From Actinoplanes teichomyceticus ATCC 31121 (GTDB lineage Bacteria; Actinomycetota; Actinomycetes; Mycobacteriales; Micromonosporaceae): 64,000 bases of DNA. The position numbers and the translations under genes are program-made. The notes beneath the pieces are model-generated. The model worked only from the letters and a program-made list of their open reading frames with translations. It did not search any database and had not been told where the DNA came from. This document shows, in pieces, positions 24,316 through 32,414 of the stretch; position 1 is the stretch's first letter; each line of letters opens with the position of its first letter. The stretch is from the NCBI RefSeq assembly GCF_003711105.1, contig NZ_CP023865.1:3559001-3623000 (forward strand), read 5' to 3'.

Positions 24316-24389
24316 TCTCGACGACCACGTCCACCGGACGCGGCCCGCCGCCGGCGGTGGACGTCGGCGGCTGACCGTCCCGGCGTGGC

Positions 24390-26408
24390 TCACGCGCCGA
24401 CGTGGATGCCTGGGCGGCGGTCCGGGTCGGGCTCGTGCTCGCGGATGATCTCGCGGGTGACCGGGGCGGTGTCCCCGCGGCCGAGCAGGAAGTACCGGAC
24501 CATGTGCACCAGCGGGCTGCCCTCGGCCCAGGCGAAGTAGCAGTGCGGGCGTACCCCGGTGCTGTCGCGCAGGGCGAGCAGGATCGCGGCGATGGCGTTC
24601 GGGGCGGCGGGGGCCTGCGCGCGCAGCACCCGATGCCCGTCGATCTCGACACCGTGGACGGCCAGGGTGTCGCTGAACGCCGACGGGTCCACCACGTCGA
24701 TCTCCAGGAAGAGGACGTCGGCGCCGCCCGGGACCGGGTTGTCGCCGCGCTGCTCACGCTCCTTCTCGGCGTACTCGGCGGCGTCGCCGGCCTGCCGGCG
24801 GTTGGCGATCAGGTTGATCCGCCCGTCGTGGGCGAGGGTGTCGGTGACGAACCGGCGGGCGTTCTCGTCGAACTCGATGTGGTCGGCCCGCAACTCGGTG
24901 GTGCGCGACACGCGCGAGATGAGCGAGACGACGATGATGCCGGCGATGAACATCGCCGAGATCGCGATGCCGTCCGGCTTGTCGATGACGTTGTCCATCA
25001 GCGCGTAGCCGAGCACGGCGGTGAGCAGGGCGAACCCGGTGCCGGCCAGCCGCTGCCCGGCCCGCAGGGCGGAGACGGTGACCGCGAACGCGCCGGAGAC
25101 CATCATCGCCAGGATGCCGGTGGCGTAGGCGCCGGCCTGCGCGTCCACGTCGGCGTCGAAGGCGATCGTGAGGACCACGCTGATCAGGGTGTAGACCAGC
25201 ACCACCGGCCGCACCGCGCGGCCCCATTCCGGGGCCATGCCGTAGCCGGGCAGATAGCGGGGAACGATGTTGATCAGGCCGGCCATCGCCGACGCCCCGG
25301 CGAACCAGAGGATCAGCACGGTGCTCAGGTCGTAGACGGTGCCGAACGCCTCGCCGAGGTGCTCGTGCGCCAGCCAGGCCAGGGCGCGCCCGTTGGCCGA
25401 GCCGCCGTCGGCGAACTCGGCCGCCGGGATCAGCACCGTGGTGACGAAACTGCTCGCCAGCAGGTACACGCTCATGATCGCGGCGGCGGCGGTGAGCAGC
25501 TTGCGGGTGTTGTGGATCCGCGAGCGCAGCCGCTGCCGCGGATCGGCGCCGTCGGCGGCGATCAGCGGCATCATGCTCACGCCGGTCTCGAACCCGGACA
25601 GCCCCAGCACCAGCAGTGGGAACGCCGTCAACGCCGGCAGGATCAGGTCTGCGGCCCCGTCGCCACCGGCGGTCAGCGCGCCGGTCCACGCCGACCAGGC
25701 GCCCGGTGTGGTGACCACCTCGGCGACGCCGACCGCGATGATCACCGCGTTCAGCGCGAGGAAGATGGCCACCAGCGGGATCGCGACGCTGACCGCCTCG
25801 CTGAAGCCGAGCAGGAAGACCCCGCCCAACAGCAGCAGCAGGACCACGGTGAGCGCCACCGCGTGGCCGTCCAGCAGGTGCGGGACGTGCGGGTTCTCCA
25901 GCACGTGCAGACTCGCGTCCGCCGCGGACAGCGTGATCGTGACGATCCACGAGGTGGCGACGAAGCCGAGCAGGACCAGCACGAAGATCTTGCCGCGCCA
26001 GAACGGCAGGAGCCGCTCCAGCATGGCCACCGAACCGGCGCCGTGCGGGCTCTCCCGGGCGACCCGCCGGTACATCGGCAGCATCCCCAGCAGGGTCAGC
26101 GCCACGATGAGCAGCGTGGCCAGCGGTGAGACGGCGCCGGCCGCGGCGGCGGCGATCGCCGGCACGTAGGCGAGGCTGGAGAAGTAGTCCACGCCGGTCA
26201 GGCACATCACCTTCCACCAGGCGTGGTGCTCCCCGTGCGCGGCGTCGGCGGCCGGCCCGACCGGTTGCACCCGGTGCTCGAGCAGCCACGCCGTCAGCGC
26301 GCCGCCGCCCGGCTCGGTCCTGGCCGGGGTGTCCAGGACGGCGGGAATCGCGTACTCCCGCGGCGTGGGGTCCGTGCCGGACGTCCCCACCCGTTCCGTG
26401 CTCTCCAT
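24390..26408 (-). CDS. APC-superfamily amino acid permease with C-terminal cytoplasmic domain
   Basis: 672 residues. A ~65-residue soluble N-terminus is followed by about 12 hydrophobic segments (residues ~75-490), with the APC-type TM1 region [20 protein letters not shown] and TM6-like [17 protein letters not shown]. The last ~170 residues (from [14 protein letters not shown]) are soluble alpha/beta. It would import amino acids or a related cation-coupled substrate across the inner membrane. GGGAAGTGAG is just before ATG 26408. The soluble tail is seen in some actinobacterial APC permeases and may be regulatory; the substrate is not assignable. Confidence 0.85.
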   Translation of the reverse strand: MESTERVGTSGTDPTPREYAIPAVLDTPARTEPGGGALTAWLLEHRVQPVGPAADAAHGEHHAWWKVMCLTGVDYFSSLAYVPAIAAAAAGAVSPLATLLIVALTLLGMLPMYRRVARESPHGAGSVAMLERLLPFWRGKIFVLVLLGFVATSWIVTITLSAADASLHVLENPHVPHLLDGHAVALTVVLLLLLGGVFLLGFSEAVSVAIPLVAIFLALNAVIIAVGVAEVVTTPGAWSAWTGALTAGGDGAADLILPALTAFPLLVLGLSGFETGVSMMPLIAADGADPRQRLRSRIHNTRKLLTAAAAIMSVYLLASSFVTTVLIPAAEFADGGSANGRALAWLAHEHLGEAFGTVYDLSTVLILWFAGASAMAGLINIVPRYLPGYGMAPEWGRAVRPVVLVYTLISVVLTIAFDADVDAQAGAYATGILAMMVSGAFAVTVSALRAGQRLAGTGFALLTAVLGYALMDNVIDKPDGIAISAMFIAGIIVVSLISRVSRTTELRADHIEFDENARRFVTDTLAHDGRINLIANRRQAGDAAEYAEKEREQRGDNPVPGGADVLFLEIDVVDPSAFSDTLAVHGVEIDGHRVLRAQAPAAPNAIAAILLALRDSTGVRPHCYFAWAEGSPLVHMVRYFLLGRGDTAPVTREIIREHEPDPDRRPGIHVGA

Positions 26409-26516
26409 CAGCTCACTTCCCGTACCGACCGGGACGGTGTCACCCCGGCCCGCTCACGCTACGACTGCCTGTCCAAGAGCGGACTTTCCCCCCGGACGGC
26501 GTCGCCAAGCGCCCGG

Positions 26517-27602
26517 CTACCAGGAGAGGGCGAGCGTGTCGAGGTAGGTGCGCAAGCGGGCGGCGATGACCTCGTGGTCGTGTGCGGACGGATGCCAGTG
26601 GCAGCCGGCGTAGTCCAGGCCGGCGCTGTCGTAGTACCAGTAGTGCACCCGGTCGGCGCGCTCGCCGACGACCCGCTGGGCGAGGTCGGCGAGCTGGGTG
26701 GTGCCGGACACGGCGGTGGCGCTCACCACGATGTCGGTCCGCGGCCCGTACCGGGCCCGCAGCTTGTCGAGGAAACCGTGGTAGGCGGCGCGGTAGGCGG
26801 CGGCCAGGCTCTCCGCGGTCCACGGCTCGCCCGGGTTGATCGGGGTGGAGAAGTCGTTGATGCCCAGCCCGACCACCACCACCTGCGGGCGCCAGCGGGG
26901 GTCGTGCCAGCGGTCGCCGTCCACGCCGAGCAGCGCCCGGTCGTAGTACGTGCGGTAGTCGACGCCCGGGTCGATGCCGTTGTAGTTGCGCACCATCCCG
27001 CGACCGGAGAAGGCGTTGATCTGGTAGTCGGCGCCCAGCCGGCGGGCGGTCAGCGCGCCGAAGCTCAGGTCCGCGTCGGTGGTGCGGTTGACCTGGTCGC
27101 CGGTGCAGTCGCGGCTGGTGGACAGGTTGCCGTAGCCGGCGGTGTACGAGTCACCGATGAACTCGATCTGCCGGCGGCGCGGCGGCGCGGCGGGCAGCAC
27201 GGCCCCGCCCGGCGCGGCGACGAAGCCGCCGAACCCGCTGACCGCCCACGGGCTCTCCGAGCGTTTCACCACCCGTACGGTGTGGACGCCGGGGGTCAGG
27301 CCGCGCACCTGGTAGGTGGTACGGCCCGGGGTGACCAGGGTGGCCACCGTCGTACCGTCGATCTGGACGTCGTAGTCGGCGGCCGCGTCGTCGAGCGCGA
27401 TCCCGACGCCGGCGCCGCGGAAGCGGCCCTCGAAGTAGACGCCCGGCCAGCTGTACCGCAGCGTGCCCGCGGCCGGCTGGACGCGCCCGGCGGTGTGCAC
27501 GGTGAGCGCCCGGTGGCCCCCGGGGGTGGCCGCGGCGGGCAGCGGGGTGACGGTGAGCAGGACGGCGGCGGCCAGTACGGCCGGCAAGCGCAAGGACGGC
27601 AC
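26517..27602 (-). CDS. Secreted SGNH hydrolase, CE2-like carbohydrate esterase
   Basis: 361 residues with a signal peptide (PAVLAAAVLLTVTPLPAAA). Residues ~35-135 form a beta-rich N-terminal domain, then an SGNH fold: block I FIGDSYTAGYG with the catalytic serine, block III-like VVVGLGINDFS, and block V CHWHPSAHDHEV with the catalytic histidine. The jelly-roll plus SGNH order is that of carbohydrate esterase family 2, which deacetylates xylan or glucomannan. GTG 27602 is the start. Two cysteines (DCTG and GCHW) may form a disulfide. Confidence 0.87.
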   Translation of the reverse strand: MPSLRLPAVLAAAVLLTVTPLPAAATPGGHRALTVHTAGRVQPAAGTLRYSWPGVYFEGRFRGAGVGIALDDAAADYDVQIDGTTVATLVTPGRTTYQVRGLTPGVHTVRVVKRSESPWAVSGFGGFVAAPGGAVLPAAPPRRRQIEFIGDSYTAGYGNLSTSRDCTGDQVNRTTDADLSFGALTARRLGADYQINAFSGRGMVRNYNGIDPGVDYRTYYDRALLGVDGDRWHDPRWRPQVVVVGLGINDFSTPINPGEPWTAESLAAAYRAAYHGFLDKLRARYGPRTDIVVSATAVSGTTQLADLAQRVVGERADRVHYWYYDSAGLDYAGCHWHPSAHDHEVIAARLRTYLDTLALSW

Positions 27603-28004
27603 GCCGACACCCTATCCATTCGATAGAGGACAGTCTATATGTCGGGGATCGTGGCGCTCTCCTCCCGTGGCACGTACGGGTGTCCGCCGCGGGCGAGCTG
27701 GTTTCACCGTAGGCGTGCGAACCGGGGCGGTCCACGAGCTTCCCGGCGGCGCCCGGCCGCCTGCCGCCCCGCCGCCGGGACCGGTGACGGCCGCGGCGTT
27801 GCTCTCCCACCCGTCCGGTGCTGCGCGCGAATGTCACAGGAAGCACGCTTGGTGTGGATGCCGCGGCAGGGGTTGCTGGTCGTCGCCCTGCTGCGCAGCA
27901 GGCCGAAGCCATTCGGCTACGTCCCGTGATCCACAGTCCCATGACACCACTCGGGTGGCCTAGATCCATCGACGGATGTCGTCGGTAACGGTGTTTGGAA
28001 GGTA
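27603..28004. other. Intergenic stretch with no supported gene
   Basis: 402 bp between the esterase start and the transporter remnant. Short frames exist on both strands but none shows a domain or start context. The first ~40 bp (CTATCCATTCGATAGAGGAC) is relatively AT-rich and probably holds the esterase promoter. Confidence 0.5.
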
Positions 28005-28330
28005 TTGAACGCGCTCGACGACCTCGGCCTGTCGCCCGGCCGGGTCGGGCTGACGTTCACCGTCTACAGCGGCGCGGCGGTGGTCGCGGTGTTCACGAGC
28101 CAGGCGGTGATCAAGCGCTTGGGGGCGGCGAAGTCGGTGGCCCTGTTCGCGCCGATGGCGTCCATCGCCTTGCTGCTGATTCCGGCCGGGAAGTACTTCC
28201 TCCCGCTGGTGACACCGGTGGCCTACGAGGCGGCCTTCGGAGGGCGATCGCCTGGACCGCGGAGCAACCCCCGCACCTGGACATGGAAGCGCTGACGCTG
28301 CGGGCGGTCGGCGATCCCGGCTCGCACTGA
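28005..28330 (+). pseudogene. Fused remnants of a transporter and a short-chain dehydrogenase
   Basis: From 28005, LGLSPGRVGLTFTVYSGAAV then ~45 hydrophobic residues (TSQAVIKRLGAAKSVALFAP, IALLLIPAG) look like two helices and the linking loop of an MFS-type permease; the frame then loses character. From ~28244, in another frame, AIAWTAEQPPHLDMEALTLR ends at 28330 and resembles the last residues of SDR oxidoreductases. Neither gene is complete. Confidence 0.5.
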
Positions 28331-28619
28331 GCCGTCCCGCGGGGTTCACCGTGCCGGAGTGACCGGCGGCCGGGCGATGCGAGTGCCGGGTCGTCGATCT
28401 CCCGGAACCGGTCACGTCCATCATCGGCACGTGCCGGACGAGATGCCCTCCAGGCGCCGGTTGCGCATCCGCCGGTGGCCCGGATCGGTCAGCGCCTCGC
28501 CGCCCGAGCCCACCGGACGGAACCCTCATGCGCCGCGCCGATCTCCCGAGCTGACCGCCCGTGGTGACCGCCCGGACGCGAGGAGGCATGGGCGTGGGCT
28601 CCGTACCCTGACCGTATGC

Positions 28620-29013
28620 CGGGCGGCGGCCGACCCGGTGTGCCGGGCCGCGCTGCTGGCCGGCGCGGGTTGGCTGGTCGGCTTCGCGGTGCTGCTCGGG
28701 CTGACCGCCGGCTCGGCGAGCGCCGCCCGGTTCGTCGGCGACATCGTCTATGCCGTCCCGGTCGTGGCCAGCGTGCTGACGCCGCGCTCGCGGTGCGCCG
28801 CTCGACCGGCGCGCAACGGCGGCTGTGCTGCTCACCGGCGCCTAGCTGATGGCCGCCGCCGACCGCGCGCTGTACCGCGCGAAGCGGGACGGCCGTGACC
28901 GGGTCGTCGGCCTGCCCGGCCCGGCGGCCACCCCGGCCGTGCGTGCTCAGCCGGCCGGTCCCGGTGCCGAAGAGGGGGAGGAGTCGCTGTCGTCGTTCGC
29001 GAGGAGACGCTGA
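28620..29013 (+). pseudogene. Deleted diguanylate cyclase (GGDEF) gene: membrane start and C-terminal tail only
   Basis: About 28620-28780 encodes a hydrophobic N-terminal stretch (AALLAGAGWLVGFAVLLGLT, DIVYAVPVVASVL). After a frame change and a TAG at 28843-28845, LMAAADRALYRAKRDGRDRV follows, the standard C-terminal helix of GGDEF domains, continuing to a TGA at 29011-29013. The whole catalytic middle is absent. The TGA shares one base with the ATG of the EAL gene (TGATG), so the intact ancestor was translationally coupled to the phosphodiesterase. Confidence 0.7.
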
Positions 29014-30233
29014 TGCCACCGCGGAGCGAGCGGGCGGAGCAGGTGGCCGACCTGCTGCGTACCGCCCGGCAGTCGCTCGGCCTGGGCCTGGCGTTCCTCA
29101 GCCGGATGGAGGGGCCGGTGCAGCACCTCGAGGTGATCGACTCGGTGCTGCCGCTGGAGGACGGGACGACCCAGCCGCGGGCCACCTCGTACTGCCAAGC
29201 GATCATGGATGGCGTCCTGCCGCCGGTCATCCCGGACGTCACCCGGTTTCCCGCGGCGATGCGGCTGCCGGCCACCGGACAGGGCGTCCGCAGCTACATC
29301 TCGGTGCCGGTGCAGCTGAGCGACGGCACCGTCTACGGCACGTTCTGCGGCGCCGGCTTCGAGCCCGACCCGCGGCTGGCCGACCGCGATCTGGCGCTGA
29401 TGCGGGTGCTGGCGCACGCCGCCGCGCTGATCATCGAGCCGGACGTGCGGCAGCGGCGCCGTACCGCCGCGATCGAGGCCCGGCTGCGCCCGCTGCTGGC
29501 GCAGGACGGCCCGGTGGTGCTGCTGCAGCCGATCGTCGACCTGGCGACCGGCCGGCGGGTCGGGGCCGAGGCGCTCAGCCGGTTCCCGCACGAGTGGCAC
29601 CAACCGCCGGACCAGGTGTTCGCCGACGCCGAGCTGATCGGCGAGCGGGAGAACCTGGAGCTGGCCGCCCTGCGGCGCGCCGCGGACCACCTGCCGGACG
29701 TCTCCGGCTACCTCGCCATGAACATCTCCCCGGCCACCCTGTTCGCCCCGGCCGGTGCGCGGCTGCTGTCCGGTATGCCGCTCGACCGGGTCGTGCTGGA
29801 GCTGTCCGAGCACGACCCGGTCCACGACTACGAGCGCCTGCGCGCGGTGCTGGCCCCGCTGCGGGCCGCCGGGATGCGCCTGGCCGTCGACGACGTCGGC
29901 GCCGGCTTCTCCTCGCTGCGGCACATCGTCGCCACCTCGCCGGACGTGATCAAACTGGATCGCAGCATCGTCGACGGGGTGTCCGGCGACGCGGTGCTCC
30001 CGGTGGTGGTGCACGCCCTGGTGGAGCTGGCCGGCGCGGTCGGCGCCACGGTCGTCGCCGAGGGTGTGGAGACCGCGGCGGACGCGGCGGCGCTGGCCGG
30101 TCTGGGCGTCGGGCTCGGCCAGGGCTGGCATTTCGACCGGGCGGTCCCGGCCGCGGACCTGCGCGACGGGTACGTCCTGGCCCCGGAGGCGGGTCCGGCG
30201 CCGCACGCTCCGCGGGGCGGCCGGGGCGCCTGA
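29013..30233 (+). CDS. GAF-EAL cyclic-di-GMP phosphodiesterase
   Basis: 406 residues. Residues ~10-145 form a GAF sensor (YISVPVQLSDGTVYGTFCGA). The EAL domain (~160-385) keeps the catalytic set: GAEALSRF (EAL), MNISP, ELSEHD, AVDDVGAGFSSLRHI (DDxGxG), KLDRSIV, VVAEGVET and GQGWHF. Hydrolysis of c-di-GMP to pGpG is expected. The gene begins inside the stop of a ruined GGDEF gene, so a synthase/hydrolase pair has become hydrolase only. The Pro/Arg-rich last ~20 residues are probably disordered. Confidence 0.92.
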   Translation: MPPRSERAEQVADLLRTARQSLGLGLAFLSRMEGPVQHLEVIDSVLPLEDGTTQPRATSYCQAIMDGVLPPVIPDVTRFPAAMRLPATGQGVRSYISVPVQLSDGTVYGTFCGAGFEPDPRLADRDLALMRVLAHAAALIIEPDVRQRRRTAAIEARLRPLLAQDGPVVLLQPIVDLATGRRVGAEALSRFPHEWHQPPDQVFADAELIGERENLELAALRRAADHLPDVSGYLAMNISPATLFAPAGARLLSGMPLDRVVLELSEHDPVHDYERLRAVLAPLRAAGMRLAVDDVGAGFSSLRHIVATSPDVIKLDRSIVDGVSGDAVLPVVVHALVELAGAVGATVVAEGVETAADAAALAGLGVGLGQGWHFDRAVPAADLRDGYVLAPEAGPAPHAPRGGRGA

Positions 30234-30302
30234 CGCGGCCGGGTCCGCCGACGGCCGACCCGCGACCTTCGCCAGAAACATCTGACCGAGGCCGGCGCAA
30301 TC

Positions 30303-30326
30303 GTGTGAAAGGCGGCCATTCGGGTA
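30303..30326 (+). promoter_or_regulatory. SigB/SigF-like promoter motif before the GAF/ANTAR gene
   Basis: GTGT (30303-30306), a 15-bp spacer and GGGTA (30322-30326) resemble the GTTT-N14-16-GGGTA promoters of actinobacterial general-stress sigma factors. The start codon is 46 bp downstream. Four more copies with the same spacing precede other genes in or next to this island. Confidence 0.45.
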
Positions 30327-30372
30327 CCCCTCTGCTTCGTCAGCCTGACCGGCTTCTGGAGGGAGCAGGGCG

Positions 30373-31080
30373 ATGACGCCACCATCCACGCAGCTGCCAA
30401 CCGGCACCCGAGAGCCGTTGGCCGAAGCACTCGTCACCCTTGCCGAGACTCCGGACGACGTACCCGGTATCGCGCCGCACCTGCGCGGGATCGCCCAGCT
30501 GACCGTCGATCGGATCGCCGCGGTCGACTACGCGGCGGTCACCACCGCGCCGGACGGCAGCTGCGCCGTCGCGGCCAGCGGTGAGCTGGTGACCGCGGTC
30601 GAGGACGCCTCCGGCGCCGGCGACCCGGTCCCGCCGCCCCGCGCCGCCGGCAGCGGCGACGCGCCGCCGACGATGACCTGGCCCGGTTTCCCGCAGGACG
30701 CGGCGGGCATGGGGTTGCGGTCGGTCTCGATGCCCCTGTACGCCGGGAGCGGCGCCCGGATCGCCACGCTCCAGCTGTACGGCCGGGACGCGGCGGAGAT
30801 GTCCGTCCTGAGCGCCGCGATCCAAGCCGCCGAGAACCCGGACCTGCCCTGGCCCCCCGAAGGCGACGACCGGCAGCCGCTGGACGCGGGCGTCGAGGAA
30901 CTCGCCGTCGGCTACGCGGAGGCGCTGTCCGTACGCGCCACGATCCAGTTGGCCCTGACGCTGCTCGAACGCTCCGGCGGGCCGGGCGCCTACCCGCGGC
31001 TGCGCCTGCGCGCCGCCGAGGACGGCGTCCTGCTGCTGACCGCCGCGACCACCATCGTCAGCCGTGGCCTCGGCGGCTGA
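30373..31080 (+). CDS. GAF domain protein with degenerate ANTAR-like tail
   Basis: 235 residues. The first ~150 are a GAF-like sensor: DRIAAVDYAAVTTAPDG, MGLRSVSMPLYAGSGARIAT, LQLYGR. After a Pro-rich linker, residues ~170-200 (EELAVGYAEALSVRATIQLA) resemble the helix pair of an ANTAR RNA-binding domain, but the usual third helix and A-x-x-I-V motif are weak, and the tail continues with TLLERSGG and a short beta-like end. GGAGGGAGC precedes ATG 30373. RNA antitermination under stress is a family-based guess; loss of RNA binding is equally possible. Confidence 0.7.
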   Translation: MTPPSTQLPTGTREPLAEALVTLAETPDDVPGIAPHLRGIAQLTVDRIAAVDYAAVTTAPDGSCAVAASGELVTAVEDASGAGDPVPPPRAAGSGDAPPTMTWPGFPQDAAGMGLRSVSMPLYAGSGARIATLQLYGRDAAEMSVLSAAIQAAENPDLPWPPEGDDRQPLDAGVEELAVGYAEALSVRATIQLALTLLERSGGPGAYPRLRLRAAEDGVLLLTAATTIVSRGLGG

Positions 31081-31136
31081 CCGCCGGATCCGCAGCAGCT
31101 CGCACCTGGCCACCGCAGGCCCATCCCCGCGCCGGG

Positions 31137-31160
31137 GTTGAGCGGGCCGGCCGGTGGGTA
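31137..31160 (+). promoter_or_regulatory. SigB/SigF-like promoter motif before the 52-residue membrane peptide gene
   Basis: GTTG (31137-31140), 15 bp and GGGTA (31156-31160), 36 bp before ATG 31197. It has the same geometry as the motif at 30303. Confidence 0.45.
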
Positions 31161-31196
31161 CAGAGGCGGTCATCGTGATCGAGAACGGGGGCCGCC

Positions 31197-31355
31197 ATGC
31201 GCGCTTTGATTTACACCGTCGGCGTCGCCGCGCTCGTGCTGATCGTCCTCGGGCTGGTGATCAAGGCGGTGAAGTGGCTGCTGATCATCGGGCTGATCGC
31301 CCTCGTCGCGGCCGTGGCGCTGGGTGTGATCAAGGGCCGGCGCGCGCTGCGCTGA
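31197..31355 (+). CDS. 52-residue double-spanning membrane peptide
   Basis: ATG 31197 with a GGGGG stretch upstream opens a 52-codon frame to TGA 31353-31355. Sequence order: MRALIYTVGVAALVLIVLGL (helix 1), VIKAVKW turn, LLIIGLIALVAAVALGVIK (helix 2), GRRALR basic end. It has no charged residue other than Lys/Arg. Small hydrophobic hairpin proteins of this type are common in actinomycete stress regulons; the role is unknown. The clean promoter motif and hydrophobic pattern support it being real. Confidence 0.65.
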   Translation: MRALIYTVGVAALVLIVLGLVIKAVKWLLIIGLIALVAAVALGVIKGRRALR

Positions 31356-31436
31356 GCGCCGTCTCCGGCGAGGCCCGCACCGGACCGGTCGCGGCCGGAC
31401 TTCCCGGCACGGCCCCCGGGCCGGTCCACTGAACGG

Positions 31437-32414
31437 ATGCCGCCTGCCGCCCGCCCGATCGAGATGGACGACGGCGCGCGGCTGCGCACCTGGACCACCG
31501 GCGCGCACACCGGCCGCGGCCTTCCACTGGTGCTGCTGCACGGCGGCCCCGGGCTCGCCGACCATCTCGCCCCGGTCGCCGCGCTCGTCGACGACCTGTG
31601 CCCGGCCCACCGCTACGACCAGCGCGGCACCGGTGGATCGGGCTGGGCGGGCACCCACACCATCGCCCGTCACGTGCGGGACCTGGCGTCGCTGCTGGAC
31701 GCGTGGGGCCACCGGCGGGTGATCCTGGCCGGACACTCGTACGGATCCCAGCTGGCCGGCTACTTCCTGCTGGCGCACCCGGAGCGGGTGGCCGGGCTGA
31801 TCGGCATCGCGCCGTTCCTGGAGCCGTGGCGGGCAGCCGACCGGGCGGCGCAGCGCGCCCGGCGCACCGCCGCGCAGCAGGCCAGGCTGGTGGAGCTGGA
31901 GAAACGGGCGGCGCGCGGCGAGGCCGAGGAGATCGAGTACCTCACCCTGTCGTGGTTCACCGACCACGCCGACCCGGACCGGGCGTGGGAGTGGGCGCTC
32001 GCGTCGGCCCGCGCCCTGCGGCCGGTCAACTCCCCGATGAACAGCCAGCTCAACGCCGCGACCAGGGCCGACCCGCTGGACGCGCACGTGGACGAGCTCG
32101 CGGCGCGGCTACCGCCCGGCTCGATGATCGTCGGCGGGTCCGGCGACAGCCGCCCGGCCGACGCCCTGCGGCGCACCGGCGCGCGCCTGGGCTGCGCGGT
32201 GGTCATCGTGCGAGCGACGCGTTTTCGCCCGGCCGGCCGCCCGGTCGGTGTCCCGGCTGCGCGAGCACGTGCTGGCCAGACGCCGCCGTACCGGTGGCGG
32301 CGGGCGGCCACCCTCAGCAGGGCGCCGGGAGGGCGTGCCGCTGCTGCTTGTCGCGGTACATGGCCTCGTCGGCGCGGTGGATCAGGTCGCCGATGTCGGT
32401 GGCCGGGTCGGTGA
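31437..32414 (+). CDS. Alpha/beta hydrolase (proline-iminopeptidase-like), probably frameshifted near the C-terminus
   Basis: 325 residues. The core is clear: LPLVLLHGGPGLADH (HGGPG oxyanion motif), YDQRGTGGSGW (DQRGxGxS), LAGHSYGSQLAGYF (nucleophile), and a cap with the YLTLSWF region, like S33 prolyl aminopeptidases. After about 32200 the frame loses similarity: the expected G-x-G-H with the catalytic histidine is missing, and the residues become Arg/Pro/Ala-rich and run 100 bp into the antisense GGDEF gene. Another frame there reads SVSRLREHVLARRRR, like a normal hydrolase end, so a frameshift close to 32210 is likely. Probably inactive. Confidence 0.7.
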   Translation: MPPAARPIEMDDGARLRTWTTGAHTGRGLPLVLLHGGPGLADHLAPVAALVDDLCPAHRYDQRGTGGSGWAGTHTIARHVRDLASLLDAWGHRRVILAGHSYGSQLAGYFLLAHPERVAGLIGIAPFLEPWRAADRAAQRARRTAAQQARLVELEKRAARGEAEEIEYLTLSWFTDHADPDRAWEWALASARALRPVNSPMNSQLNAATRADPLDAHVDELAARLPPGSMIVGGSGDSRPADALRRTGARLGCAVVIVRATRFRPAGRPVGVPAARARAGQTPPYRWRRAATLSRAPGGRAAAACRGTWPRRRGGSGRRCRWPGR

